A stretch of 64,000 nt of DNA. Origin: Pediococcus ethanolidurans (lineage in GTDB: Bacteria; Bacillota; Bacilli; Lactobacillales; Lactobacillaceae). The translations under genes were made by a program, and so were the position numbers. Shown here piece after piece: positions 29,758 through 39,001 of the stretch. Below the pieces are notes generated by a model. The model was not told where the DNA came from. It saw only the letters and a list, made by a program, of their open reading frames with translations, and searched no databases. Every line of letters starts with the position of its first letter. Within the stretch, counting starts at the first letter, position 1. The stretch spans positions 30,849 through 94,848 of the forward strand of contig NZ_JQBY01000009.1 of the NCBI RefSeq assembly GCF_001437405.1. The letters are read 5' to 3'.

Positions 29758-31992
29758 TTAATGTGTTGGCCGTTTGACCACGTAGACATCTTTAACAGTT
29801 TTTAAATTATCCATAATATGATTTAAATGTTCCAAATTTCGAACACCTACCGTCAAACTAATGGTTACCATCCGATTATGATCAACTTTTCCGTTAACTG
29901 AATTTAAGTAACGCGTCGTATTATTGACCTTTTTTAAGATGTCATTTAACATGCCATTACGATTATAGCCTTCAACCTCGAGATCCGCTGCATAATTGTT
30001 GTGCGTATCAGTGGGATCTTCCCATTCAACACCAATCAAACGCTCATCTTGATCCTCAGCATGGGTCACATTCGGACAATCTTCACGATGAACCGAAACA
30101 CCACGTCCCTTTGTAATGTAACCGACAATTGGATCTCCTGGAACCGGATTACAGCAATGACTCAATCGAACTAAAAGATTGTCAGCTCCCTCAATAATAA
30201 TGCCACTTGAAGAACTTTTCTTTTTTCGTTCCTTTTCTGAATCATTTTCATTTGAGATCGTTTGGTGTTCTTCAAGAAGTTCATGTTCCTCTTGTCGTTT
30301 GCGATCCTCTTCTTGTTTGGCACGGACATCATCTGTCAGACGGTTAGCGACACCTACTGGGGCAAGATCACCAAATCCAACAGCTGCATACATGTCATCA
30401 ATCGAACTATAGTGTAACTTGTTCGCAACTTTTTCCAATTTATCAGTCTCAAGAATAGTTAACGGATCAAAACCAGACTGTTTCAATTGGCGTTCAATAA
30501 CTTCGTGCCCTTTTTCAATATTTTCAGAACGATCCTGTTGGCGAAAGAATTGTTTGATTTTATTACGAGCACGCCGGGTTGAAACTAAGTTAATCCAATC
30601 CCGACTCGGACCCGCCGAACTTGAAGAAGTCAAGATATCTACAATATCACCATTTTTAATTTTGTAGTCAAGCGGTACAATTTTACCATTTACTTTAGCA
30701 CCAGTTGTATGATTACCAACTTCAGTATGAATTGTATAAGCCATATCAAGTGGTCCGGAGCCCTTAGCGAGTTCAAAAACATCTCCCTTTGGTGTGAATG
30801 CATAAACGCGATCACCAAAAAGATCTCCCTTTACAGAATCCATAAAATCAGCGGCATCTTTACTTTCATTCTGTAATTCGACGATTTCTTTAAACCAATT
30901 TAATTTCTTTCCAGTGTCACTAGTTTGAACTTTGTCGGTTTTACCCTCTTTATATGCCCAATGTGCGGCAACACCATATTCAGCCACCCGATGCATTTCT
31001 TCAGTCCGAATTTGTACCTCTAGTGGTTTGCCTTCTGGACCTACCACAGTAGTATGGAGAGATTGATACATGTTAGCCTTAGGCATTGCAATGTAGTCTT
31101 TAAAACGACCAGGCATTGGCTTCCAGCGTGTGTGAATGGCCCCTAAAACAGCATAACAATCTTTGATTGAAGTGGTAATTACTCGAATAGCCAACAAATC
31201 ATAAATTTGACTGAACTGTTTATGTTGATCCACCATTTTTCGATAAATGGAATAAATATGTTTGGGACGACCGTAAATATCAGTTTCATGAACTTTTAAA
31301 GCATCCAATGCATCTTTAATATCTTTGATGGCCAAAGCAATGTATTCTTCACGTTGATCTCGTCTAGAATTCATTAAATGTGCAATTCGATAATACTGTT
31401 GTGGATTTAAATAACGTAACGAGATGTCTTCTAGTTCCCATTTAATGGTACTAATTCCTAAACGATCAGCAAGTGGTGCATAGATTTCAAGCGTTTCATT
31501 GGCAATACGCCGTTGCTTATCTGGACGTAAATGTTCCAACGTACGCATATTATGCAGGCGATCAGCAAGTTTTACGATGATTACCCGAATATCCTTGGAC
31601 ATTGCCAGCAGTAATTTACGATGATTTTCTGCCAGTTGTTCTTGATTAGATTTATAACGAATTTTACTAATTTTAGAAACGCCATCGACAATCACGGCAA
31701 CGTCATGGCCAAAAAGCTCCTCAATGTCCCCTAATGTAATTAGGGTATCCTCAACAGTATCATGTAGAAAACCAGCACAAATTGTTGCCGGATCCATTTT
31801 AAGTTCCGCTAGGATTCCCGCAACTTGAATGGGATGCATAATGTATGCCTCACCTGATTGACGATATTGGTCCTGGTGAACATAGGTGGCAAAATCACAA
31901 GCTTTCTGGACAATTGCCACGTGATCGGCATTCATATATTTTCGACACATATTTAAAACATCTTGAGCAGAAAGAACTGGCTCTTGTGACAT
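29758..31992 (-). CDS. rel: Bifunctional (p)ppGpp synthetase/hydrolase Rel
   Basis: Stringent-response enzyme, 744 residues. It has an N-terminal HD hydrolase domain with HDTVEDT (about 76-82) intact, so hydrolysis is expected. The synthetase domain includes YQSLHTTVVGPEGKPLEVQIRT (about 310-330), then TGS (VYAFTPKGDVFELAKGSGPLDMAY, about 400), a region with SHCCNPVPGDPIVGY (about 615) and a C-terminal ACT domain. ATG start with GGAGG upstream. Confidence 0.97.
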   Translation of the reverse strand: MSQEPVLSAQDVLNMCRKYMNADHVAIVQKACDFATYVHQDQYRQSGEAYIMHPIQVAGILAELKMDPATICAGFLHDTVEDTLITLGDIEELFGHDVAVIVDGVSKISKIRYKSNQEQLAENHRKLLLAMSKDIRVIIVKLADRLHNMRTLEHLRPDKQRRIANETLEIYAPLADRLGISTIKWELEDISLRYLNPQQYYRIAHLMNSRRDQREEYIALAIKDIKDALDALKVHETDIYGRPKHIYSIYRKMVDQHKQFSQIYDLLAIRVITTSIKDCYAVLGAIHTRWKPMPGRFKDYIAMPKANMYQSLHTTVVGPEGKPLEVQIRTEEMHRVAEYGVAAHWAYKEGKTDKVQTSDTGKKLNWFKEIVELQNESKDAADFMDSVKGDLFGDRVYAFTPKGDVFELAKGSGPLDMAYTIHTEVGNHTTGAKVNGKIVPLDYKIKNGDIVDILTSSSSAGPSRDWINLVSTRRARNKIKQFFRQQDRSENIEKGHEVIERQLKQSGFDPLTILETDKLEKVANKLHYSSIDDMYAAVGFGDLAPVGVANRLTDDVRAKQEEDRKRQEEHELLEEHQTISNENDSEKERKKKSSSSGIIIEGADNLLVRLSHCCNPVPGDPIVGYITKGRGVSVHREDCPNVTHAEDQDERLIGVEWEDPTDTHNNYAADLEVEGYNRNGMLNDILKKVNNTTRYLNSVNGKVDHNRMVTISLTVGVRNLEHLNHIMDNLKTVKDVYVVKRPTH

Positions 31993-32029
31993 AAAAAAGC
32001 CTCCTTTTAATTTTTAAGATAAACTAAAT

Positions 32030-32356
32030 TTAACTTGTTAACCCATAAGCAATATAGCTGGTGGTTAAATAAACAATCACAAAATAATAAGCGTATTTTG
32101 GTAAAAACAGGTAAACCCCCAGTAAAAAGAAGATGGGGAACAACCATAAAAGCGCCCAATTCGCACGGTTAGCCTTAATCAAAGAACCTAGAATTATAGC
32201 AGCCAGCGTGTTAATGATCATTAAAAACCATAAATCAATAAAAACATGTGAAGCACTTGTAATATGTAAAACAAACGGAAGTAAGACACCTAATACTATT
32301 CCAGCAACCCAATACCGCCATTTTATTTGGACAAAAAATTTCAATGATTTATTCAA
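32030..32356 (-). CDS. Small membrane protein, possibly DUF3397
   Basis: A 108-residue protein with about four hydrophobic segments (WVAGIVLGVLLPFVL, LWFLMIINTLAAIILG, WALLWLFPIFFLLGVYLF, YYFVIVYLTTSYIAYG), so a polytopic membrane protein. Size and pattern recall DUF3397 proteins of lactic acid bacteria, but I recognise no diagnostic motif. I chose TTG 32356 because GGAGGG lies six bases upstream; the upstream in-frame start at 32383 would put that SD inside the gene. It lies between rsmE and rel on the same strand. Confidence 0.7.
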   Translation of the reverse strand: MNKSLKFFVQIKWRYWVAGIVLGVLLPFVLHITSASHVFIDLWFLMIINTLAAIILGSLIKANRANWALLWLFPIFFLLGVYLFLPKYAYYFVIVYLTTSYIAYGLTS

Positions 32357-32399
32357 ATTTATCCCTCCGCTACTGACTCTCAAAGTTTATTGCTTAATT

Positions 32400-33143
32400 C
32401 TACCGCATTTCTTTTAAAACGGAAATAGCGGATAGTAAATATAATGGTGCCGTTTCAGCACGCAAAATTCGGGGTCCTAATCCAACACTAGTGAAGTTAG
32501 CTTCAGTTAAGCTTTTAATTTCACTAACAGCTAAACCGCCTTCGGGACCAAATAACGCTAACATCGTATTTCCAGTTTTCATTTGCGTAATTTGCTTTTG
32601 CAATTGAGTATGCTCACCTTGTTTGGCCGATTCTTCATAAGCCACGATTTTAAACATGCCTGGCCATTTTTCTAGCGCCTGTAAACTTTCATAATAGGTT
32701 ACCGTTGGAATATAATTTCGATGTGATTGTTCTGCCGCCGATTTGGCAACTTTTTGAAGACGTTCAATTTTTCGCGTCACTTTTTTGGCTGGCCATCTAG
32801 CCACGGAAAATTCAGTTGGCAAGAATATAAAATGGCGTGCGCCAAGTTCAGTTCCCTTTTGAACAATATATTCACTTTTATCGCCCTTAGCTATTCCACA
32901 AGCAATTGTCACTTCTATTGGAAGTTCAGCAGTTTTTTCAAGTTGTAAAATTGGAAGTATGCTAGCTGACTGTTCTCCAATCTCTTGAATTTTACCAACA
33001 TAAACTTGATGAGTACTTGCAACAAATTCCGCCTGATCATTAACTTTTGCACGCATAACTTTTATTAAATGATGAAAATTATCACCGGTCACCGAAAACA
33101 AAACTTGGTTTTGAATTGGTTGTTCAGTAAAATAACGCTGCAT
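32400..33143 (-). CDS. rsmE: 16S rRNA (uracil(1498)-N3)-methyltransferase RsmE
   Basis: SPOUT-class methyltransferase making m3U1498 in 16S rRNA. It has 247 residues: an N-terminal PUA-like domain (MQRYFTEQPIQNQVLFSVTGDNFHHLIKVMR region) and a C-terminal knot with LFGPEGGLAVSEI and LGPRILRAETAPLYLLSAI. ATG 33143 is chosen because GGGAGTGG lies just upstream; the ATG at 33158 would include that SD. It follows prmA, a frequent pairing. Confidence 0.95.
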   Translation of the reverse strand: MQRYFTEQPIQNQVLFSVTGDNFHHLIKVMRAKVNDQAEFVASTHQVYVGKIQEIGEQSASILPILQLEKTAELPIEVTIACGIAKGDKSEYIVQKGTELGARHFIFLPTEFSVARWPAKKVTRKIERLQKVAKSAAEQSHRNYIPTVTYYESLQALEKWPGMFKIVAYEESAKQGEHTQLQKQITQMKTGNTMLALFGPEGGLAVSEIKSLTEANFTSVGLGPRILRAETAPLYLLSAISVLKEMR

Positions 33144-33167
33144 ATAATCCACTCCCATTTGGCAGAT

Positions 33168-34130
33168 TTAATTTTTAGTCGATGTTAATTCTGTTGATTT
33201 TTTGGCAACAACGGCCCGCCAATCTTTCATTTGCAAAATTTCTTCAATTTCGAAATCTGCTTTTTTAAGATCAGCAAGAATAAGTGGTAGTTTCTCTTTG
33301 ATAATACCAGAAGTAATGAAAATACCACCTGGTTTCAAACATGCTTTAGCTTGTGGTACAAGAGGTTCAATAATTTCTGCCAGGATATTTGCCACTATAA
33401 TATCTGCCTGTGCTTGAATACCTTCCAGTAAATTGTTTGGTTTGATCTCAATATTTTTAACATCTGGATTTAATTTTAAATTTTCCAGAGCAGAATCAAC
33501 GGCTACCTGATCCAAATCAAAAGCCTTAATGTTTGCAACTCCCATTTTACTGGCCGCAATACTTAAGACACCAGAACCAGTTCCAACATCAATAAGTTCC
33601 TCACCACCACGTATATACATTTCTAAGGCCTGCAAGCATAACCTTGTTGTTGGATGAGTTCCCGTTCCAAATGCCATTCCAGGGTCTAGCTTTAATACCT
33701 TTTCTTCATCAGCCGTTTTTTGATACGTTTCCCAATCAGGAACAACAGTCAAATAGCGTGTTATTCTCACTGGATGGTAATATTTTTTCCAGGCTGTTTG
33801 CCACTCTGTTTCTTCCAGTGGCTTTCGGAGGACTTTTGCCGGAGCGGGATTCAAATTAAATTTCGTAAGTCCTTCTACCTGTTGTTTGATTTTAGGAATT
33901 AACTTTTCCACATCTACCGAGTCTGGATAATATCCGGTTACTGCCGCACCACTTTCAACGTGGGGAATATCGGCCAAATCTAAAATTTCTCCGAACTTAC
34001 CAGCCCGTAATTTTTTAAAATCTTCAGCATCTTCTATTTTAACGCCCTTAGAACCAGCCGTCTCCAAAATGTTACTAACGGCTTCAACTGCTTCATTTGA
34101 TGTTTGTACACTTATTTCTGTCCATTTCAT
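33168..34130 (-). CDS. prmA: Ribosomal protein L11 methyltransferase PrmA
   Basis: SAM-dependent trimethylation of ribosomal protein L11. It has 320 residues with an N-terminal substrate-recognition domain (about 1-100) and a Rossmann domain with [19 protein letters not shown] near 149, [17 protein letters not shown] near 180, and [15 protein letters not shown] near 242. ATG start. First of prmA-rsmE-(membrane protein)-rel. Confidence 0.96.
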   Translation of the reverse strand: MKWTEISVQTSNEAVEAVSNILETAGSKGVKIEDAEDFKKLRAGKFGEILDLADIPHVESGAAVTGYYPDSVDVEKLIPKIKQQVEGLTKFNLNPAPAKVLRKPLEETEWQTAWKKYYHPVRITRYLTVVPDWETYQKTADEEKVLKLDPGMAFGTGTHPTTRLCLQALEMYIRGGEELIDVGTGSGVLSIAASKMGVANIKAFDLDQVAVDSALENLKLNPDVKNIEIKPNNLLEGIQAQADIIVANILAEIIEPLVPQAKACLKPGGIFITSGIIKEKLPLILADLKKADFEIEEILQMKDWRAVVAKKSTELTSTKN

Positions 34131-34151
34131 TTGTAAACTCCTCTTAGCTCC

Positions 34152-34790
34152 TTATTGCCAGCCATAATTTTTAGAATCAATATCACGTTTACGCATTCTT
34201 GAAACATAAGGATTCCCTGCAACAAAGTAACGTAATGGTTCATTTGTCCAAATTCCCTTATTTGGCACACCGATTCGACCACTCACTTTGATAACTGCAG
34301 GTGTTTTAAAATTTTGTAGATCTAAACTCAAAGGTCCTTCATTCAAACGACTGCCTTTCAAAATTTTAGGAATACCAAACGCTTGCATTAATTTACCGGG
34401 TCCATTAGTCAGTTCAAACAGCTGATGTACCTCTCGATTTTTTTGAAATTGCGTTAACCCCTTTTCAGGCTGTATTGCCCGAATTAAAACTCCCTGCGGA
34501 TCATTTTCTTTTTGAGTAATTAGGTTCAAAAGTAGCTGCGTACGCATTTGATAAATATAAATTGTTCCCGCTTCATGATACAAGGGCTCATTTTTAGGAG
34601 TGCGATGCCCTTGAAATGCGTGAGCTGCCTGATCCTTAGGTCCAATGTAGGCCTCTGCTTCCACAATAAAGGCAGTCATTACTCCTGTTTTTGTTTGAAA
34701 ACAAAGTCTTTTTCCTAATAATTTTTGTGCAATTTCTGCAGTCGTTCCACTTAGTAAAAATTTTTGAACTTCATTAAAAGTTGTTTGCAT
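34152..34790 (-). CDS. 3-methyladenine DNA glycosylase (AAG/MPG family)
   Basis: Base-excision glycosylase for alkylated purines, 212 residues. The family signature IVEAEAYIGPKDQAAHAFQG (about 43-62) contains the catalytic Glu, and GTIYIYQMRTQLLLNLIT (about 76-93) and LTNGPGKLMQAFGI (about 127) match AAG. At the latter site the common GVHY...N.V motif reads IYIYQMRTQLLLNLI, a mild divergence. ATG start. It lies downstream of uraA beyond a terminator. Confidence 0.93.
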   Translation of the reverse strand: MQTTFNEVQKFLLSGTTAEIAQKLLGKRLCFQTKTGVMTAFIVEAEAYIGPKDQAAHAFQGHRTPKNEPLYHEAGTIYIYQMRTQLLLNLITQKENDPQGVLIRAIQPEKGLTQFQKNREVHQLFELTNGPGKLMQAFGIPKILKGSRLNEGPLSLDLQNFKTPAVIKVSGRIGVPNKGIWTNEPLRYFVAGNPYVSRMRKRDIDSKNYGWQ

Positions 34791-34859
34791 ACAAACTCAC
34801 CAATCTACGTAACATTATTTACATTACTTGTATTTTACAGCTTTGTCTGCAAGGAAAGC

Positions 34860-34895
34860 AAAAAAAGAATTTAGTTCGCGTTAAGAACTAAACTC
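34860..34895 (-). terminator. Intrinsic terminator after uraA
   Basis: On minus, GAGTTTAGTTC / GAACTAAATTC (34885-34895 with 34867-34877) with a 7-base loop, followed by a U-run. It separates uraA from the glycosylase gene. Confidence 0.85.
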
Positions 34896-34922
34896 CTTAT
34901 TTCAATTACTAAAATGATAAAT

Positions 34923-36239
34923 TTATTTTTTCTGTTTTTCAAATTCTCTTTCACTCACTGCTTTTTGTGGTAAAACTAAATTTAAAATAATTCCTAGGAC
35001 CGTTGCAACGGCCAATCCAGAAAACTGATACTGTCCAAGTTGTAGATAAGCATTTCCAATTCCAATAACTAAAATGGCAGAGGCAATCATAAGATTTCGT
35101 TTAATGTTGAAATCTACTTTTTCATCAATCAAAACTCTCAATCCATTAGATGCAATCGTGCCAAACAGAAGAAAACTGATTCCACCGATGACAGGTGAAG
35201 GAATACTTTGAATTAATGCACTTAGTTTACCAATAAAACTAAAGATAATTGCGAAAACACCGGCACCAGCCAAAACATAAACACTGTGAACTTTTGTAAT
35301 TGCCAAAACACCAATATTTTCACCGTAGCTTGTTACTGGAGGTCCACCAACCAGACCCGCAATAATGGATGCCGTCCCATCACCTGCTAAAGTATGATTT
35401 AATCCTGGATCCTCAAAGAAATTACGTTTAGTTAATTTGTTTAAAACCATAATATGACCAGTATGTTCAGTCATGGTTACAAAGGCAATTGGAGCTAAGC
35501 TTAAAACGGCTCCCCAGTAAAAATGAAAATGATAAGTTAAAAATGGCACTTGAAACTTAGGAAGTGAGAACCAGGAAGCAGCCATAACTCCGCTAAAATT
35601 AACAATTCCAAACAAAACCGCAACAAGATAGCCAACTACAATACCTAAGAGAATCGGAATTAGGCTAATAAAGCCCTTCAGATACATATTAAAACCAATC
35701 GTAACGAGCAACGTAATCAGCGCTACAGCAAAATATCGCCAGTCGTAAGTCGTTGAACCAGAAGCAAGGGTTCGCATTGTCGCATCAGTGGCTGCGGTTC
35801 CTGCTAAGGACAACCCAATAACCATTACAATCGGGCCAACTACAATTGGAGGCAAAATTTTATTGATCCACTCAGAACCAACAAAACTCACAATCAAAGC
35901 AACAATTAAGTAAACCAAGCCAACTGCAACAGTTCCTTGGGCAATTCCCGGATAGCCGGTTGTCTTCATTAAGGCAACCATCGGAACAATGAAAGAAAAA
36001 CTGGAGCCCATATATGCAGGGATTTTTCCTTGGGTAATAAGTATGTATATTAGGGTTCCAACACCAGAACTAAAAAGCGCAATTCCGGGATTCAAGCCAA
36101 CTAAGATAGGCACAAGAACCGTTGAACCAAACATGGCAAACATATGCTGAATCGACAAGCCAATCCAGTGTCCTAATGTTGGACGATCATGAATATCTAA
36201 AACAACATCGTCATTGTGAAAATTATTTGTTTTCGCCAT
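34923..36239 (-). CDS. uraA: Uracil permease (NCS2/NAT family)
   Basis: Membrane uracil:proton symporter of 438 residues with about 12-14 hydrophobic helices. The NAT family is recognised by QHMFAMFGSTVLVPILVGLNPG near 31, EHTGHIMVLN near 255 and GGPPVTSYGENIGVLAITKV near 304 (NAT signature). ATG start with AGGAGG upstream. The leader contains a PyrR-type attenuator, as is usual for pyrP/uraA in Firmicutes, which supports uracil as substrate. Confidence 0.96.
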   Translation of the reverse strand: MAKTNNFHNDDVVLDIHDRPTLGHWIGLSIQHMFAMFGSTVLVPILVGLNPGIALFSSGVGTLIYILITQGKIPAYMGSSFSFIVPMVALMKTTGYPGIAQGTVAVGLVYLIVALIVSFVGSEWINKILPPIVVGPIVMVIGLSLAGTAATDATMRTLASGSTTYDWRYFAVALITLLVTIGFNMYLKGFISLIPILLGIVVGYLVAVLFGIVNFSGVMAASWFSLPKFQVPFLTYHFHFYWGAVLSLAPIAFVTMTEHTGHIMVLNKLTKRNFFEDPGLNHTLAGDGTASIIAGLVGGPPVTSYGENIGVLAITKVHSVYVLAGAGVFAIIFSFIGKLSALIQSIPSPVIGGISFLLFGTIASNGLRVLIDEKVDFNIKRNLMIASAILVIGIGNAYLQLGQYQFSGLAVATVLGIILNLVLPQKAVSEREFEKQKK

Positions 36240-36263
36240 CTAAAATCCTCCTAATATATTAAA

Positions 36264-36361
36264 AACCCCTTCGAGTCGAGTGGCTCAAAGGGGTTCAGAA
36301 TAATAGTTAGACTTTATTTATTCTAGACTACCTTTGAAGTCTCACAGGACATCTTTAAAGG
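36264..36361 (-). promoter_or_regulatory. PyrR-type transcription attenuator ahead of uraA
   Basis: On minus, a first hairpin CCTTTAAAGA...TTCAAAGG (36331-36361) carries TGTCCTGTGAGACT, close to the PyrR-binding consensus. Next comes AGAATAA / TTATTCT, then a terminator AACCCCTT / AAGGGGTT with a U-run (36264-36296). UMP-bound PyrR is expected to favour termination, so uracil limitation induces uraA. Confidence 0.88.
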
Positions 36362-36374
36362 TTTCATTAACGTT

Positions 36375-36403
36375 AAGATACACTTAATATGTTTAAACGT
36401 CAA
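36375..36403 (-). promoter_or_regulatory. Promoter of uraA
   Basis: On minus, TTGACG (36398-36403), 17 bp, TATCTT (36375-36380), just upstream of the PyrR-type leader. Confidence 0.75.
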
Positions 36404-36426
36404 CCAAATTCACACTAAAAATTTTT

Positions 36427-36471
36427 TGAATCAAAAAAACGAACGACCTGGATTTAACCTGTCATTCGTTT
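36427..36471 (-). terminator. Intrinsic terminator after the 115-residue hypothetical gene
   Basis: On minus, ACGAATGAC / GTCGTTCGT pair around a loop and are followed by seven U. It ends the gene at 36476-36823 before the uraA promoter. Confidence 0.82.
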
Positions 36472-36475
36472 ATTA

Positions 36476-36823
36476 CTATCTGGTTTTAATTTTGTCGTCA
36501 GCATTTACATCAGTATCCTTTAACTGACTTCTTGTTTTCTGATTGACATGCTGTTTTAAATATTTTATCAGATCTGATTCACGTTTGAAAATTCGTGGAT
36601 GCTGTTGCTTATGCAAACGCAGATCAATTTCGTTAATTTTAATTCGTCCCGTCCAAGTATGAGAATATTTAATAATCAAACGATTATTTAGATCTTCTTT
36701 CCCAAACTTAAAAACATAAACACTCTCAGGAGTCATTAAAGGTCTGATATAACGTTTTTCATATTTATATTTATTGGAGTTCATGAACTGTTTCGTTCGC
36801 TTTAAAATAAATAACACCCCCAA
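36476..36823 (-). CDS. Unrecognised basic protein, about 115 residues
   Basis: I do not recognise a family. It is Lys/Arg-rich, predicted soluble, without signal peptide or membrane span. Middle part: ESVYVFKFGKEDLNNRLIIKY, then TWTGRIKINEIDLRLHKQQ; the C-terminus is a charged, likely disordered tail. The start is uncertain: the longest frame begins at TTG 36823 without an SD. ATG 36784 (MNSNKYKY) also lacks one. A GGGGGTG inside the longest frame (36814-36820) has only ATT at proper spacing. A -10 TATAAT (36865-36870) upstream and a terminator downstream suggest a separate transcript. Confidence 0.6.
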   Translation of the reverse strand: MGVLFILKRTKQFMNSNKYKYEKRYIRPLMTPESVYVFKFGKEDLNNRLIIKYSHTWTGRIKINEIDLRLHKQQHPRIFKRESDLIKYLKQHVNQKTRSQLKDTDVNADDKIKTR

Positions 36824-36864
36824 AAAATTTGCTTAAAGCATCTCGATTTCGTTTCTAGTTAATC

Positions 36865-36870
36865 ATTATA
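36865..36870 (-). promoter_or_regulatory. Putative -10 box for the hypothetical gene
   Basis: TATAAT on minus, 42 bases upstream of the longest frame. No good -35 is visible. Confidence 0.35.
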
Positions 36871-36977
36871 TTAAGCTATTCCCTGAAAAAAGTAAACTAA
36901 TTTGACCAACTTATTTGCTACCCGTTGAAAATAATGAGAGGCAACCATTCAATAAATATTTAAAACAATTCGATTAA

Positions 36978-38816
36978 TTATTTCTCATTTTGTTCGGTAT
37001 CAGTCTTTAAAACAGCCATGAACGCCTCTTGCGGAATTTCAACTGTTCCAACTGCTTTCATTCGTTTCTTTCCTCGTTTTTGCTTATCCAAAAGCTTTGC
37101 TCGTCGATCAGGATCTCCGGTATGAATTTTTGAAGTTACATCTTTTCGATAGGCTTTAATATTGGTTCGAGAAATAATTTTAACCCCAATTGCAGCTTGA
37201 ATTGGTATTTCAAAGTTTTGCCGTGGAATAATCTTCTTTAAGCGACTTGTAATTTCAATGGCTCGTTGTTGGGCAAAATCCCGATGTGCAATAAAACTTA
37301 AGGCATCAACTTTTTTACTGTTTAAAAGAATATCAATTTTCACTAAGTCACTTGGTCGATAATCTTCCAATTCATAATCTAGTGATGCGTAGCCATGTGT
37401 ACTAGATTTCAATTTGTCAAAGAAATCAAAAATGATCTCCGACAAAGGTAAATAATAGACAACATTTACGCGATACGTGTCCAAATAATCCATTGTATCA
37501 AACACACCTCGTCGATGTTGGCATAATTCCATGACAGCACCTACGTAGTCATTAGGAACCATGATAGAAGCTTTAACGAACGGTTCTTTAACATCTTTAA
37601 TAGTGGCCGAATCTGGCATTTCAGAAGGATTTTCAACAACCATTTCACTTCCATCAGTTAAATCCACATGATACGTTACGGAAGGTGCGGTTGTAATTAA
37701 GTCCAAATTAAACTCTCGTTCCAATCGTTCCTGAACCACATCCATGTGCAAGAGGCCCAAGAAACCACATCTAAATCCAAATCCTAAGGCTTGCGAAGAT
37801 TCTGGCTCAAACTCTAGAGCGGCATCATTTAATTGCAGTTTCTCAAGGGCTTCCCTTAAATCATTAAATTTTGCATTATCGGTTGGGTATAAACCAGCAT
37901 ATACCATTGGGTTCATTTCTCGGTAACCATGCAAAGCTTCTTTAGCAGGTTGTTTAACATCAGTAACCGTATCACCAACACGAGTATCTTTAATGTCTTT
38001 GATACTTGCCGTTAAATAGCCAACATCCCCAGCCATTAAATAATCACGTTTAATTGGCTTAGGTGAATTGACGCCCACTTCATTGACTTCGTATTCACTA
38101 CCACTATTCATTAAACGGATGTGATCACCTGGTTTAACCATCCCCTCAAACAGACGGATGCTTAAGACAACTCCACGGTAATCATCGTATTTTGAATCAA
38201 AAATTAAAGCTTTCAAAGGCGCTTTTAAGTCACCTTCAGGAGCTGGAACCTTAGCAACAATTTGTTCCAAAAGTTCTGCAATACCAATTCCCTTTTTGGC
38301 ACTAGCAAGGACCGCATCAGATGCATCTAAACCAATTACATCTTCAATTTCAGTGCGGACTCGTTCAGGATCAGCAGAAGGTAAGTCAATTTTATTTATT
38401 ACTGGCACAATCTCTAAATCGTCGTCCAAGGCTAAATAAACGTTCGCCAATGTTTGTGCTTCCACACCTTGCGCTGCATCAACAACGAGAATTGCCCCTT
38501 CACAAGCCGCCAAACTACGTGAAACCTCGTAGGAAAAATCAACATGTCCGGGTGTATCGATTAAATGAAAAATATATGTTTCACCATTTTTTGCCTTATA
38601 ATGCAATTCTACGGCATTTAATTTGATTGTAATTCCACGTTCACGTTCTAGGTCCATTGAATCAAGCAGTTGATCTTGCATATCACGTTTGGCAACTGTA
38701 TCGGTTAACTCTAAGATTCTGTCTGCCAGAGTGGATTTCCCATGATCAATATGGGCAACAATTGAGAAATTTCGAATATGTTGCTGACGATCTTTTAAAT
38801 CTTTGTATTCAGGCAT
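36978..38816 (-). CDS. lepA: Elongation factor 4 (LepA)
   Basis: Ribosome-associated GTPase proposed to back-translocate or aid initiation. It has 612 residues from ATG 38816: G1 [10 protein letters not shown]2 RERGITIK, G3 [13 protein letters not shown]4 [11 protein letters not shown]; then domains II, III, V and the LepA-specific C-terminal domain ([23 protein letters not shown]). An in-frame ATG at 38834 is also possible; neither has a strong SD, and the shorter form matches the usual LepA length. It lies downstream of dnaJ beyond a terminator. Confidence 0.96.
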   Translation of the reverse strand: MPEYKDLKDRQQHIRNFSIVAHIDHGKSTLADRILELTDTVAKRDMQDQLLDSMDLERERGITIKLNAVELHYKAKNGETYIFHLIDTPGHVDFSYEVSRSLAACEGAILVVDAAQGVEAQTLANVYLALDDDLEIVPVINKIDLPSADPERVRTEIEDVIGLDASDAVLASAKKGIGIAELLEQIVAKVPAPEGDLKAPLKALIFDSKYDDYRGVVLSIRLFEGMVKPGDHIRLMNSGSEYEVNEVGVNSPKPIKRDYLMAGDVGYLTASIKDIKDTRVGDTVTDVKQPAKEALHGYREMNPMVYAGLYPTDNAKFNDLREALEKLQLNDAALEFEPESSQALGFGFRCGFLGLLHMDVVQERLEREFNLDLITTAPSVTYHVDLTDGSEMVVENPSEMPDSATIKDVKEPFVKASIMVPNDYVGAVMELCQHRRGVFDTMDYLDTYRVNVVYYLPLSEIIFDFFDKLKSSTHGYASLDYELEDYRPSDLVKIDILLNSKKVDALSFIAHRDFAQQRAIEITSRLKKIIPRQNFEIPIQAAIGVKIISRTNIKAYRKDVTSKIHTGDPDRRAKLLDKQKRGKKRMKAVGTVEIPQEAFMAVLKTDTEQNEK

Positions 38817-38910
38817 TTTAAATCTCACTTTCATGTAACTTCATTCATCCTATTATAGCAACGTTTGAGGCCAATCTCAATTATTTCATTTGCATACTAA
38901 TTTACAAAAA

Positions 38911-38992
38911 TAAAAAACACGTCATTAAATGTTTGAAGATTTCAACATGAAAAACAAGCTGCTTGTTGAAAGTCCACCATTTAATTCGTGTT
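38911..38992 (-). terminator. Multi-tier terminator of the hrcA-grpE-dnaK-dnaJ operon
   Basis: On minus, AACACG..ATTAAATG (38978-38992) pairs with CATTTAAT..CGTGTT (38916-38931). Inside it CTTTCAACA / TGTTGAAA and a CAAGCAGCTTG hairpin form a roughly 75-base rod, followed by TTTTTTATTTTT. Unusually long for a terminator. Confidence 0.8.
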
Positions 38993-39001
38993 TAATACAC
39001 A

